From Cytophagaceae bacterium (GTDB taxonomy: Bacteria > Bacteroidota > Bacteroidia > Cytophagales > Cytophagaceae), in the NCBI GenBank assembly GCA_021151805.1, contig JAGKWN010000159.1, forward strand, positions 1 through 6,421: a stretch of 6,421 nucleotides of DNA. Reading direction: 5' to 3'. The first letter of the stretch is position 1. Every line of letters starts with the position of its first letter. Made by a program: the position numbers and the translations under genes. Below, in pieces: positions 1 through 6,421 of the stretch. Below the pieces are notes generated by a model, which saw only the letters and a program-made list of their open reading frames with translations, was not told where the DNA came from and searched no databases.

Positions 1-579
1 GACCTTACCTGCTGCATTAACAATAACAATAACTAATAACTCTCCTAATTCTTCTCTGAATGAATTCCCGCTCAATAAGTAAGAGTATATTTCAAAACTC
101 TTTTCGTAAGAAGAAGCATATTTAATATGTTCATATCCTTTCTTTTTAGATAGAATATCGTTTAAAGAATCATGAACATGAATAAATTCTGCATTGTATA
201 CTTTTTTAATAAAGTAAGTAATATTTTCCCACAGTGTATCTTTTTCAATTACAATACCTATTTTAAATCGTTCTTTTGACATCCCATTTATGTCATAAGA
301 ATTAGCCCCTGCAGTAAATTTTATGTATGCCATGGTATCCGATAATGTGATTGTATATGGGTAATTTATACTTACGTCCCTGACATTCTTATTACCCTTA
401 AAGTCTATAGTAAGCTCATACGTTTCAAATTCGTATACTGTATCAGACGCTATAATAATATTATATTTTTCTTTTTCTAAAATACGTTCAGCTTTTGCCA
501 CAAATACTGATGATAGAAAAAATATGAATAAAAGAATAATATGACACATAATTTTAATATTTGTTAAATATACATACAT
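1..579 (-). CDS. Secreted protein of unknown function, 3' end beyond the window
   Basis: An open frame runs on the minus strand from the upstream limit near 579 to the first base of the window with no stop, so the C-terminus is missing. Two starts are possible: ATG at 579-577 (193 codons visible) and ATG at 549-547 (183 codons). I prefer 579 because it adds a lysine (MYVYLTNIKIMCHIILLF) ahead of the hydrophobic stretch; the shorter form has no positive charge there. The hydrophobic core IILLFIFFLSSVFVAKA followed by ER looks like a Sec signal peptide cut after AKA. The mature part begins with short alternating strands (NIIIASDTVYEFETYELTIDF), then a lysine-rich, probably helical part (about residues 115-170). 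I recognise no family. GC is about 28% against about 42% in the neighbouring thioesterase gene, which may indicate an accessory or transferred gene. It is divergent from the thioesterase with only about 41 bp between starts. Confidence 0.75.
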   Translation of the reverse strand, partial: MYVYLTNIKIMCHIILLFIFFLSSVFVAKAERILEKEKYNIIIASDTVYEFETYELTIDFKGNKNVRDVSINYPYTITLSDTMAYIKFTAGANSYDINGMSKERFKIGIVIEKDTLWENITYFIKKVYNAEFIHVHDSLNDILSKKKGYEHIKYASSYEKSFEIYSYLLSGNSFREELGELLVIVIVNAAGKV

Positions 580-620
580 ATACTTTTTTGAACTAATCAG
601 GAATTACATTAATATTATAT

Positions 621-1031
621 ATGAACATCGAAAACGCAGCCACCTTCTACTATCCACTGATGATCCGTGAAAGCCACCTGGACACATTCGGCCATGTAAA
701 CAACGCTACATATTTAAGTATTCTTGAAGAAGCCCGCTGGGAACTGATTACACAAAATGGTTACGGACTTTCATACATACGTGAAACTGGTCTGGGACCA
801 ACAATTCTGGAGATCAATATTAAATTCATCAAAGAACTTCGCCTGCGTGAAGAGATTATTATTGAATCCAAAATGATTTCTTATGAAGGTAAAGTAGGCA
901 AGATTGTACAAACGATGCTGCGCAACGGCGAAGCATGCTGCATTGCTGAATTCACGGTTGGTTTATTCAGTGTTAAGGAGCGTAAGCTTGTATTACCAAC
1001 ACCCGAATGGCTGAAAGCAATTGGGCTATAA
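621..1031 (+). CDS. Acyl-CoA thioesterase, 4HBT (hotdog fold) family, YbgC/FadM-like
   Basis: This 136-residue protein has the length and signature of single-domain 4-hydroxybenzoyl-CoA thioesterase-like enzymes, which hydrolyse the thioester of acyl-CoA or acyl-ACP in the cytoplasm as dimers or tetramers of hotdog folds. The segment LDTFGHVNNATYLSILEEAR (residues 20-39) matches the family motif D-x(2)-GHVNN-x(2)-Y-x(4)-E-x-AR; D21 is the expected catalytic aspartate, with the HVNN turn starting the long central helix. The rest (residues 65-125) alternates like the beta-sheet of the fold, including INIKFIKELRLREEIIIES. There is no signal peptide. The ATG at 621 is the only in-frame ATG after the upstream stop at 594-596; the preceding bases are AT-rich with no Shine-Dalgarno site at normal spacing, as is usual in Bacteroidota. 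The substrate cannot be read from the sequence: medium- or long-chain acyl-CoA, acyl-ACP or an aromatic CoA are all possible. It stands alone between genes on the other strand. Confidence 0.93.
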   Translation: MNIENAATFYYPLMIRESHLDTFGHVNNATYLSILEEARWELITQNGYGLSYIRETGLGPTILEINIKFIKELRLREEIIIESKMISYEGKVGKIVQTMLRNGEACCIAEFTVGLFSVKERKLVLPTPEWLKAIGL

Positions 1032-1066
1032 CATTTCATACCGATCGCTTTGCAATATCAATGTTC

Positions 1067-1093
1067 GCTGGAATAATCACTCATTATTCCAGC
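1067..1093. terminator. Hairpin in the convergent gap, possible bidirectional terminator
   Basis: The arms GCTGGAATAA (1067-1076) and TTATTCCAGC (1084-1093) form a perfect 10-bp stem around a 7-nt loop. It lies between the convergent thioesterase and protease genes. The right arm contains the last two sense codons and the stop codon of the protease gene. Neither strand has a T-run after the stem, so it is not a textbook intrinsic terminator; it may instead stabilise the 3' ends of both transcripts or act with a termination factor. Confidence 0.5.
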
Positions 1094-1341
1094 ACAATCC
1101 ATTTAATATACTGTATTCTTCCGCCCGCAACAATTTCTACTATATACATGCTTGCTGCCAACTGAGGCATCAGTGCTTGTAAGAAATCATTCATAGCCGA
1201 TACTGTCCCTTCCTGCTGACTCGTTAATACTTTACCATCAACAGTAGTAACACGCACTTTAATTTTTTCTGCCGGAGGAATTTTACACCATGAACCCAAC
1301 ACAACATAATCTGTACCTGGATTTGGTGCCAGATAAAATTC
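1084..1341 (-). other. T9SS type A C-terminal sorting domain of the metalloprotease
   Basis: Codons 1540-1624 have the usual layout: an opening strand with the PNP motif (YLAPNPGTDYVVL), a middle strand ending in a DGK turn (VRVTTVDGKVL) and a last pair of strands (ASMYIVEIVAGG, IKWIVLE). The glycine commonly found in GMYxV is serine here. A flexible Gly/Cys linker (DCGGGIGSC, about 1528-1536) separates it from the last repeat. In this family the domain directs outer-membrane passage and is cleaved during anchoring or release. Confidence 0.88.
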
Positions 1342-4300
1342 ATACTGATTGCACGATCCAATTCCTCCACCACAATCTGAATTGTTCTTTACAGGAATAT
1401 TTAATGTGTATGTAGCAGTACATTTATTTCCTCTCACAATAAGTTGTGGTGAAACAGATACGTTAAAAGTTCTCGGATTAGCTGTAGATCCATCATCCCA
1501 TTGAAAATGCTTATACTTCGTTGCATCAAACATAACCGTAACAGGATTACCCAGGCATGTAGAATCCGCAGAGAGAATAAAACCCGGATCAGCCGGGAGG
1601 TCTGCCTTTACCGTAAGGGAATCATCCCAACCCAACGAAGGACAGGAATTATTTTTTATATAATATGTGCCTGCTTCCGAAACCAGCAAGCTGTCAGAGG
1701 TACTGGTTGCCGTTGCATTTTTACGACTCCATACAAAGCTTATTCCTGAATAATGTGTATGTTTCAGATAGATATTTTCCTGCGGGCACAATAAGGTATC
1801 TCCGTATATTTTCAATAAAATATTCCCCTGAAATACCTGCATAGTATCTCTTGCTATGCATCCATCACGCCCGGCAGCAACAGTATATACCCCTGCACCA
1901 TTGGTGATCGTTTGTTGGTTCGTATTTCCATCACTCCATTGATACCAATCAAAGCCTGCATCAGCATCCAATGTAAATGTTTCAGCAGCACACACAATTT
2001 GATCTTGTCCAATATCAACCTTAAGCGTTGTATCTCTATGAATCATTATAGTATCGGTATAAGTATATCCGCAATATCTTGCGTTGACAGTATACATTCC
2101 AAAACCATACACAGTAGTAGATGAATCGCGGGATCCGGTATTCCACCGATAGCTATCAAACCCCGAACCTGCCTTTAATGGTAATACTTTCCCTTCGCAA
2201 TAACTTGTATCAGGTCCCAGATCAATGTGTCTTTCAGGACGTATCAATGCAGTATCTACCAACACATGGAGTGTCTGAATGACCATACAACCTATAGAAC
2301 CCGGCTTATTATATATTAATCCTACAGCTACATAATTTCCGGATCCGAAAATCGTAACATCATTTCCATTGACTTTATATTTATCAAATAACCTTTGATC
2401 CGAATAACTAAAATAAGTCAAATCTCTGAGCGTGGTAAAAGATATTGTATCAGCACACGTCACCATGGTATCGGATGCAACCATCCGTATCGGAACGTAG
2501 TAAACCGAATCTGAAGCTGCACCACAACGATTCTGATAATTCAGTACATAATATCCTTCTTCCTGCAATCGAATCATTTTACCAGAAACTTTTTTTCCTG
2601 AAGGCGTTTTCCATATATATTGATCAAAACCATTCGGGGCGTACAAGCTATCAGGCATGCCTGCACAAATGGTCAGCGTATCTTTCCTTAATACATTTTC
2701 CGGCGTTCCCTTCCATACCTGTATTGTATCTATAAATGTACATCCATACTTTTTAAGCGTAGCAACATATGTACCGGAGTCCGATACAATGATTTGCGGC
2801 ACACCGTTTTCTCCTGTACTCCATACATACGAATCCATATCTGCAGGCGCGTGCAATGTCAGACTTTCATTGAGGCAGATGGATGTATCTCTACCCAAAT
2901 CCAGATCAGATTGATAATAATGTATCTTCACAGAATCGCTGACAATACACCCTGCCAAACTTGTTCCACGCACCCAGGCTACAGAGTCTGTCGGAATATA
3001 AAATGTTTGTGGTGCTCCTTCTCCATTGCTCCATAAATAGCTGGTAAATTCAAATCCTGCATCAAGTGATAAATAGCTGCCTTTACAGACACTTCGATCT
3101 GGTCCGAGATCCAGATCCGGCGGAACGTCCGAAAAAATATATAGCGTATCATACATATCCGCACATGCTGCAGTTCGTTTCACAATCAATGTATCTATGC
3201 CTGATTGTTTAAAATGCATATCTACTGTGCTGTCGGTAAGAACAACCAGTGTATTAGGCCCTTTGTGTGTCCAGCTGTAAACTGCATTTCCCAAGGGATA
3301 CAACCGATACCGGACAGTCATATTACTGCTGCTTCTACATACTTTTTCAGGCCCTGCAATAATAGGCTTTACTGAAAACAACAGACTTTGAACCGGATTG
3401 GGAAGTCCATAGTATGAAGTTGTATTGCTATACAGTTGAAATCCATCCTCCAGAAACCCGCACTGTGTCGGATCTACAGCATTCGGATTATAAAGTACAG
3501 ATAAATATGCACTTCCTCTTTTAGCAAAATAAAGTTTACCATCCGGGGCCAGCTGAACCGATCCGGAGGCTGCACGATCCGTACCAATTTTAATGGCAGC
3601 ATTCATTATTGCCTGCTGGTTTCCCGCTTGTAAATCAAAGCGTATAACCGGCCCCGGTGTAATAGATGTTGTATATAAAAAACGTTCATTGGGTGAAAAA
3701 CAAACTCCATAAGCATTCGTTGTAATTTTACTTTTTAACGTAATGGGATTTGAAACAACACCTGTCTTTGTATCAAAATCAAAAACTTCAACTATGCCCT
3801 GGCCCTGCATAGCAGCTGCCAATCTTTTCCCGGAGTATGATGATTTTAATTCACCGATTGCATATTCCCGAATCGTATTTACCGGCGAATTGTATACCAT
3901 ACCTGTATTACTGACTACTGGTGCGTTGCTGATACCTGACGAAGTCAATAGCCATGCATGAAAAGCATTTGAATTCCATAAATGCGTAATGATCCAGATT
4001 CCATCTCCGGCACTATTTTTTACTGCTGTTACTTTTTCAACAACAGGGGTTGACAAGAGATGATTTTTTTCAATCACTTCTCCTCTTCCGCCATCTCCCA
4101 AGCGATCAATAACAGAATAACAAATTCCGGCAAATGCATTCACCTCTCCAGCCTGAGCAGCAACAGTAAACAGATATACATAACGGTTATTACCTGGCTG
4201 TGGGACAAATAGTGCAGATTGAGTGGTACTGTAATGTCCTGAAAGGCCTCCGCCATTGAGCAGCTGTATTCCATCATTCGCTACGAGTTCACCATTTGAA

Positions 4301-5958
4301 TAAAACAATGGCTTTCCATTATCATCACAAAATACAGCAGAACCTTCATCTGTATATATACGTCCGGGAATTGCTTTTGCCGGTGATTGATTAAAATCAA
4401 TCCCGCCTGCATCTCCAAAATACCAGGTATTATTCTCTTTGCTATCCGTACAATTTCCAGGAATCAGATTGTATGGTTCACTTTCTGCTTTACATGTACC
4501 ATTATCTGCAACCAACGTAATCATTCTGCCATATTTACCTGTTGCTGTATAATCAAATGCCAGACCTGTGCCTTCCAAAACTCCATCTACTTTCCAGCTA
4601 TAATTGTACGTACCTGTTGTTGTAAAATGTACTGTTTGACCTGGATTAACTAAAGACGTAGGTGTAGCACTTAAACCAGGCTTAGGCACAGGACATTCAA
4701 ATTGTATGGTATCGTGCAACAGCAACGAACAACCGGGTTTCAACGGATCAGTAATATAGACATCAAAGGTAACGCGCTGTTTCCGGTCAAAGGTTTCTGT
4801 GATATTCTGAGCTAATGCTGCTTTGCCGTTATAGAGCCAGATTACCTGCAAATCTGTACGGGCCGACACTACACTCAATGTGACCGGAACACCTGCAGGC
4901 CATACATCAGGAAGGTTCATACTAGCAACAATCAACTGATCGCATTGCAGACACAAAGCCGGATTATCAAGTAAGCTGGATCGCGTTGTTGTAAGAGCTG
5001 TGCGCATGCGCGTACGTTGACCGTCTGTGAATGTATTTTGACAATCCTGAAATCCATAATCCATGTAATTCTGAATCATGTCTGGCTGATCACCCAGCCC
5101 ACCAAGACTTATAGATCTGAAAGGATTGTTAAGAGAGGGATCGTCGCTGTCTGAATGGCACGTATTCGCTGAATTATTACAGAGAACAGGTGTTGTTGAA
5201 GCATCGGGTGGCGTATCGCAGATCTTATCTCCATCTACAGTACAATCGTCATTTTTACATCCACCTTCAAAAGTATGATACAAGCCCAGATAATGCCCCA
5301 TTTCATGCACCAGTACTTTAACGGCATCAGGATCATTCTTTACAAAATTTGCTTCTATAACAATACCATCCGTTGCAGCACCATGTGCATATGGCAACGT
5401 AGCATATCCAGCCACAGCTGGCCCCATATTGATCGAGTTAATCGACTGAACTACCCAGATATTAATGTATTTTTCAGGATCCCAGAGACTGATTTTTTTT
5501 AAGGCATCATCATTCGTTTCCAATGTCATATTGGTAAGCGCCGATAAATCACGTGTAATACTTGTGCCTCCAAGACAAAAACTAATATTGATTGCGGTAC
5601 CTCTGGAAGGATCAAAAGGCGCTACATTCGCAAATGCATCATTAAGTAATCTAAGTCCGTCAAAAACATCCTGATCTGAAATATTTTCATTTCCACCCTG
5701 ATGCACAATATGAAAAACTACAGGGATAGCATATTCTTGATCATCAGCCAGACTACCTAAACGTAAATTATTTTTTGCACGATATGCATTAGAAATTTTC
5801 TGTTCAAATAATTGCTTCTTATATGCATCCTGATTATTAAGCAGAAAATCTGATCCGCAATGACCTTTCTTATCCTGAGCAAATGTTACAGATGAAACGC
5901 AACACAAAAAAAAAATAAAAAAGAATGTATAAATACGTTGAGTAAAAATGTGTTTCAT
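1084..5958 (-). CDS. Secreted M43-type zinc metalloprotease with propeller, Ig-like repeats and T9SS sorting domain
   Basis: A 1,624-residue modular exoprotein. Residues 1-27 are a Sec signal peptide (basic start, FFFIFFL core, likely cut VTFA|QDKK). Residues about 80-340 are an M43-like peptidase domain: HEMGHYLGLYH (218-228) supplies zinc ligands H218, H222 and H228 and catalytic E219; CDTPP (247-251) and the Met-turn YMDY (M299) fit pappalysin/cytophagalysin enzymes, as do many cysteines (C234, 239, 247, 260, 267, 306). Two Ig/PKD-like modules follow (about 341-421 and 425-500). Residues about 505-862 resemble the propeller-like domain of Bacteroidota gliding-associated proteins (WYFGDAGGIDF, STTQSALFVPQPG, WIITHLWNSNAF, FSPNERFLY, LAPDGKLYF). 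Nine cysteine-paired Ig-like repeats occupy about 866-1523. Residues 1540-1624 are a T9SS type A sorting domain (LAPNPG, DGKVL, ASMYIVEI, IKWIVLE). Known biology of the family predicts export by Sec, then T9SS, with removal of the sorting domain. The substrate is unknown. Activation may need propeptide removal (about 28-79). No residue expected for catalysis is missing. Confidence 0.96.
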   Translation of the reverse strand: MKHIFTQRIYTFFFIFFLCCVSSVTFAQDKKGHCGSDFLLNNQDAYKKQLFEQKISNAYRAKNNLRLGSLADDQEYAIPVVFHIVHQGGNENISDQDVFDGLRLLNDAFANVAPFDPSRGTAINISFCLGGTSITRDLSALTNMTLETNDDALKKISLWDPEKYINIWVVQSINSINMGPAVAGYATLPYAHGAATDGIVIEANFVKNDPDAVKVLVHEMGHYLGLYHTFEGGCKNDDCTVDGDKICDTPPDASTTPVLCNNSANTCHSDSDDPSLNNPFRSISLGGLGDQPDMIQNYMDYGFQDCQNTFTDGQRTRMRTALTTTRSSLLDNPALCLQCDQLIVASMNLPDVWPAGVPVTLSVVSARTDLQVIWLYNGKAALAQNITETFDRKQRVTFDVYITDPLKPGCSLLLHDTIQFECPVPKPGLSATPTSLVNPGQTVHFTTTGTYNYSWKVDGVLEGTGLAFDYTATGKYGRMITLVADNGTCKAESEPYNLIPGNCTDSKENNTWYFGDAGGIDFNQSPAKAIPGRIYTDEGSAVFCDDNGKPLFYSNGELVANDGIQLLNGGGLSGHYSTTQSALFVPQPGNNRYVYLFTVAAQAGEVNAFAGICYSVIDRLGDGGRGEVIEKNHLLSTPVVEKVTAVKNSAGDGIWIITHLWNSNAFHAWLLTSSGISNAPVVSNTGMVYNSPVNTIREYAIGELKSSYSGKRLAAAMQGQGIVEVFDFDTKTGVVSNPITLKSKITTNAYGVCFSPNERFLYTTSITPGPVIRFDLQAGNQQAIMNAAIKIGTDRAASGSVQLAPDGKLYFAKRGSAYLSVLYNPNAVDPTQCGFLEDGFQLYSNTTSYYGLPNPVQSLLFSVKPIIAGPEKVCRSSSNMTVRYRLYPLGNAVYSWTHKGPNTLVVLTDSTVDMHFKQSGIDTLIVKRTAACADMYDTLYIFSDVPPDLDLGPDRSVCKGSYLSLDAGFEFTSYLWSNGEGAPQTFYIPTDSVAWVRGTSLAGCIVSDSVKIHYYQSDLDLGRDTSICLNESLTLHAPADMDSYVWSTGENGVPQIIVSDSGTYVATLKKYGCTFIDTIQVWKGTPENVLRKDTLTICAGMPDSLYAPNGFDQYIWKTPSGKKVSGKMIRLQEEGYYVLNYQNRCGAASDSVYYVPIRMVASDTMVTCADTISFTTLRDLTYFSYSDQRLFDKYKVNGNDVTIFGSGNYVAVGLIYNKPGSIGCMVIQTLHVLVDTALIRPERHIDLGPDTSYCEGKVLPLKAGSGFDSYRWNTGSRDSSTTVYGFGMYTVNARYCGYTYTDTIMIHRDTTLKVDIGQDQIVCAAETFTLDADAGFDWYQWSDGNTNQQTITNGAGVYTVAAGRDGCIARDTMQVFQGNILLKIYGDTLLCPQENIYLKHTHYSGISFVWSRKNATATSTSDSLLVSEAGTYYIKNNSCPSLGWDDSLTVKADLPADPGFILSADSTCLGNPVTVMFDATKYKHFQWDDGSTANPRTFNVSVSPQLIVRGNKCTATYTLNIPVKNNSDCGGGIGSCNQYEFYLAPNPGTDYVVLGSWCKIPPAEKIKVRVTTVDGKVLTSQQEGTVSAMNDFLQALMPQLAASMYIVEIVAGGRIQYIKWIVLE
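1390..3366 (-). repeat. Nine tandem Ig/PKD-like, cysteine-paired protein repeats in the protease
   Basis: Translated residues about 866-1523 fall into nine diverged units of roughly 65-80 residues. Consensus: LDLGxDTxxCxGxxLxLxAGxxFxSYxWSTG, then a variable strand, SGTYxV, a second Cys, and xDTIxV. The Cys pairs are 874/932, 958/1004, 1028/1073, 1098/1145, 1168/1224, 1254/1296, 1323/1367, 1391/1439 and 1468/1513, spaced 42-58 residues apart. Core tryptophans are W896, 976, 1046, 1116, 1272, 1341, 1410 and 1487; unit five (1162-1232) lacks one. Such repeats in Bacteroidota surface proteins act as stalks or adhesive modules. The DNA copies have diverged well beyond recent duplication. Confidence 0.85.
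5275..5307 (-). other. Zinc-binding active-site motif HEXXHXXGXXH of the metalloprotease
   Basis: Codons 218-228 read HEMGHYLGLYH. The three histidines are the expected zinc ligands and the glutamate the general base of metzincin peptidases. The motif is intact and is paired with a downstream Met-turn (NYMDYGF, codons 297-303), which supports an active enzyme rather than a degenerate copy. Confidence 0.93.
5906..5915. repeat. Ten-base A/T homopolymer inside the signal-peptide codons
   Basis: Ten consecutive A on the plus strand read as ten T in the protease gene, covering codons for IFFL of the signal peptide, with a further A6 run at 5917-5922 (T6 in the gene). One extra T would lead to TAA at 5872-5870, and one lost T to TAA at 5888-5886, by my hand translation. 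Either slip would stop translation before the mature protein. Confidence 0.8.
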
Positions 5959-6064
5959 AAAATAACGGTTTGTAACATGAATACAAAAGTCCGTACAGAG
6001 GTAACCGATGGTTAATCACACATAGATTGCTAATATGATCCTTATTGTTGCAACGCATAATAGA

Positions 6065-6094
6065 TTGATTATATTTACAGATATCTTTAATTTG
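6065..6094 (+). promoter_or_regulatory. Candidate Bacteroidota-type promoter for the small downstream gene
   Basis: TTG at 6065-6067 is followed after 19 bases by TTAATTTG at 6087-6094. This matches the Bacteroidota housekeeping pattern (TTG around -33, TAnnTTTG around -7) at all but one position. Transcription would begin near 6100, just ahead of the ATG at 6116. AT-rich DNA gives such matches by chance, so this stays tentative. Confidence 0.4.
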
Positions 6095-6115
6095 TTACCC
6101 TCAGGTTTTATTTAT

Positions 6116-6352
6116 ATGCCACAACAACAAGACGACCTATACGATTTTTTATTTGACGAAATAAAAAAAGACCGGGATCTCAAAGACAAAGCACCTTTGC
6201 TTGGCGACCTATTTATGATCAATGAAGAAACTGAAACGAAAGTAAAAAAAATTGCAGCCTACGAACGCTTATTGAAATACTTTTCACATCGCAGCAAGTG
6301 GGATGAAGAAATTGTGCAGTACCTAAGTAATCGCTATGCAAAAATCCGATAA
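6116..6352 (+). CDS. Small charged protein of unknown function (78 residues)
   Basis: The frame is open from an ATG at 6035, but I choose the ATG at 6116. It follows AGG (6103-6105) by 10 bases, lies just after the promoter-like TTG-N19-TTAATTTG, and begins a soluble charged sequence (MPQQQDDLYDFLFDEIKKDR). The 27 residues that the 6035 start would add (MILIVATHNR onward) look like translated AT-rich leader. The product is rich in Asp, Glu, Lys and Arg with regularly spaced Leu, Ile and Phe (ETETKVKKIAAYERLLKYF), so mostly helical, with no signal peptide or membrane segment. I recognise no family or motif. It is divergent from the metalloprotease, with 157 bp between starts, and is followed after 15 bp by a strong palindromic terminator, so it is probably transcribed alone. 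A regulatory or structural cytoplasmic role is possible but nothing shows it. Confidence 0.7.
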   Translation: MPQQQDDLYDFLFDEIKKDRDLKDKAPLLGDLFMINEETETKVKKIAAYERLLKYFSHRSKWDEEIVQYLSNRYAKIR

Positions 6353-6367
6353 AGCTCCGGCATAGTT

Positions 6368-6421
6368 TATAAAATAAAAATCCCGTCCCGATAGCTATCG
6401 GGACGGGATTTTTATTTTATA
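6368..6421. terminator. Bidirectional intrinsic terminator, 54-nt perfect palindrome
   Basis: Every base from 6368 to 6421 pairs with its mirror around the centre 6394/6395, giving 27 bp per arm with no spacer. The GC-rich core (6382-6407, with CCCGATAGCTATCGGG at its centre) is flanked by an A-rich arm and a T-rich arm (TTTTTATTTTATA), so an RNA from either strand would end in a stable hairpin plus a U-rich tail. It begins 15 bp after the stop codon of the small gene. The palindrome may continue past the window edge. Confidence 0.88.

Noticed and set aside
556..563. AATATTTG as a -7 element for the thioesterase gene
   Set aside because: It matches 7 of 8 consensus positions but has no TTG at the right distance upstream, and chance matches are common in this AT-rich stretch.
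1501..5674. Several plus-strand frames of 69-96 codons within the protease gene
   Set aside because: They are antisense shadows of a clearly coding frame, with no recognisable motifs, starts or spacing of their own.
5901..5906. Cysteines C19-C20 in the signal peptide as a possible lipoprotein site
   Set aside because: The preceding residues FFL do not form a usual lipobox, and a good signal-peptidase I site (VTFA|Q) follows; the T9SS tail also accounts for surface placement.
5984..5991. GACTTTTG on the minus strand as a -7 element for the protease gene
   Set aside because: It matches TAnnTTTG at 7 of 8 positions and its spacing to the ATG is plausible, but I found no TTG at the expected -33 distance, so I do not claim it as a feature.
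5870..6058. A 62-codon minus-strand frame over the protease start
   Set aside because: It is the shifted frame of the signal-peptide region, with a Tyr/Phe/Cys-rich composition typical of translated AT-rich DNA. The longer in-frame protease gene explains the bases.

Overview
The window looks like chromosomal DNA of a free-living Bacteroidota bacterium, most plausibly a Cytophagales or Flavobacteriales relative (Cytophaga-like). The evidence is a large secreted protein ending in a type IX secretion (T9SS) sorting domain, a Bacteroidota-style beta-propeller and cysteine-paired repeats, moderate GC with AT-rich gene starts lacking clear Shine-Dalgarno sites, and a promoter-like element of the Bacteroidota type (TTG-N19-TTAATTTG). 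The genus is an inference.

Layout. Positions 1-579 (minus) hold the 5' part of a secreted protein of unknown function whose 3' end lies outside the window; it is very AT-rich (about 28% GC by hand count over 1-540). Divergent from it, 621-1031 (plus) encodes a small hotdog-fold acyl-CoA thioesterase (about 42% GC). It converges on a 1,624-residue secreted metalloprotease gene (5958 to 1084, minus), which fills three quarters of the window. A perfect 10-bp hairpin sits in the 52-bp convergent gap and includes the protease stop codon. The 157 bp upstream of the protease form a divergent promoter region. On its other side a small charged protein of unknown function (6116-6352, plus) is followed by a 54-nt perfect palindrome that reaches the window edge and looks like a strong bidirectional terminator.

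The protease is the main object. It has a Sec signal peptide, an M43 (pappalysin/cytophagalysin-like) zinc metallopeptidase domain with HEMGHYLGLYH and a YMDY Met-turn, two Ig/PKD-like modules, a roughly 350-residue propeller-like domain of the type seen in gliding-associated proteins, nine Ig/PKD-like repeats each with a cysteine pair, and a T9SS type A C-terminal domain. It is expected to be exported by Sec, moved across the outer membrane by T9SS, and anchored on or released from the cell surface. A 10-T tract in its signal-peptide coding region makes it a candidate for on/off switching by slippage.

The genes alternate in strand and do not form an operon, and nothing ties them into one pathway. 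I see no mobile element, CRISPR array, RNA gene or multi-gene system here.
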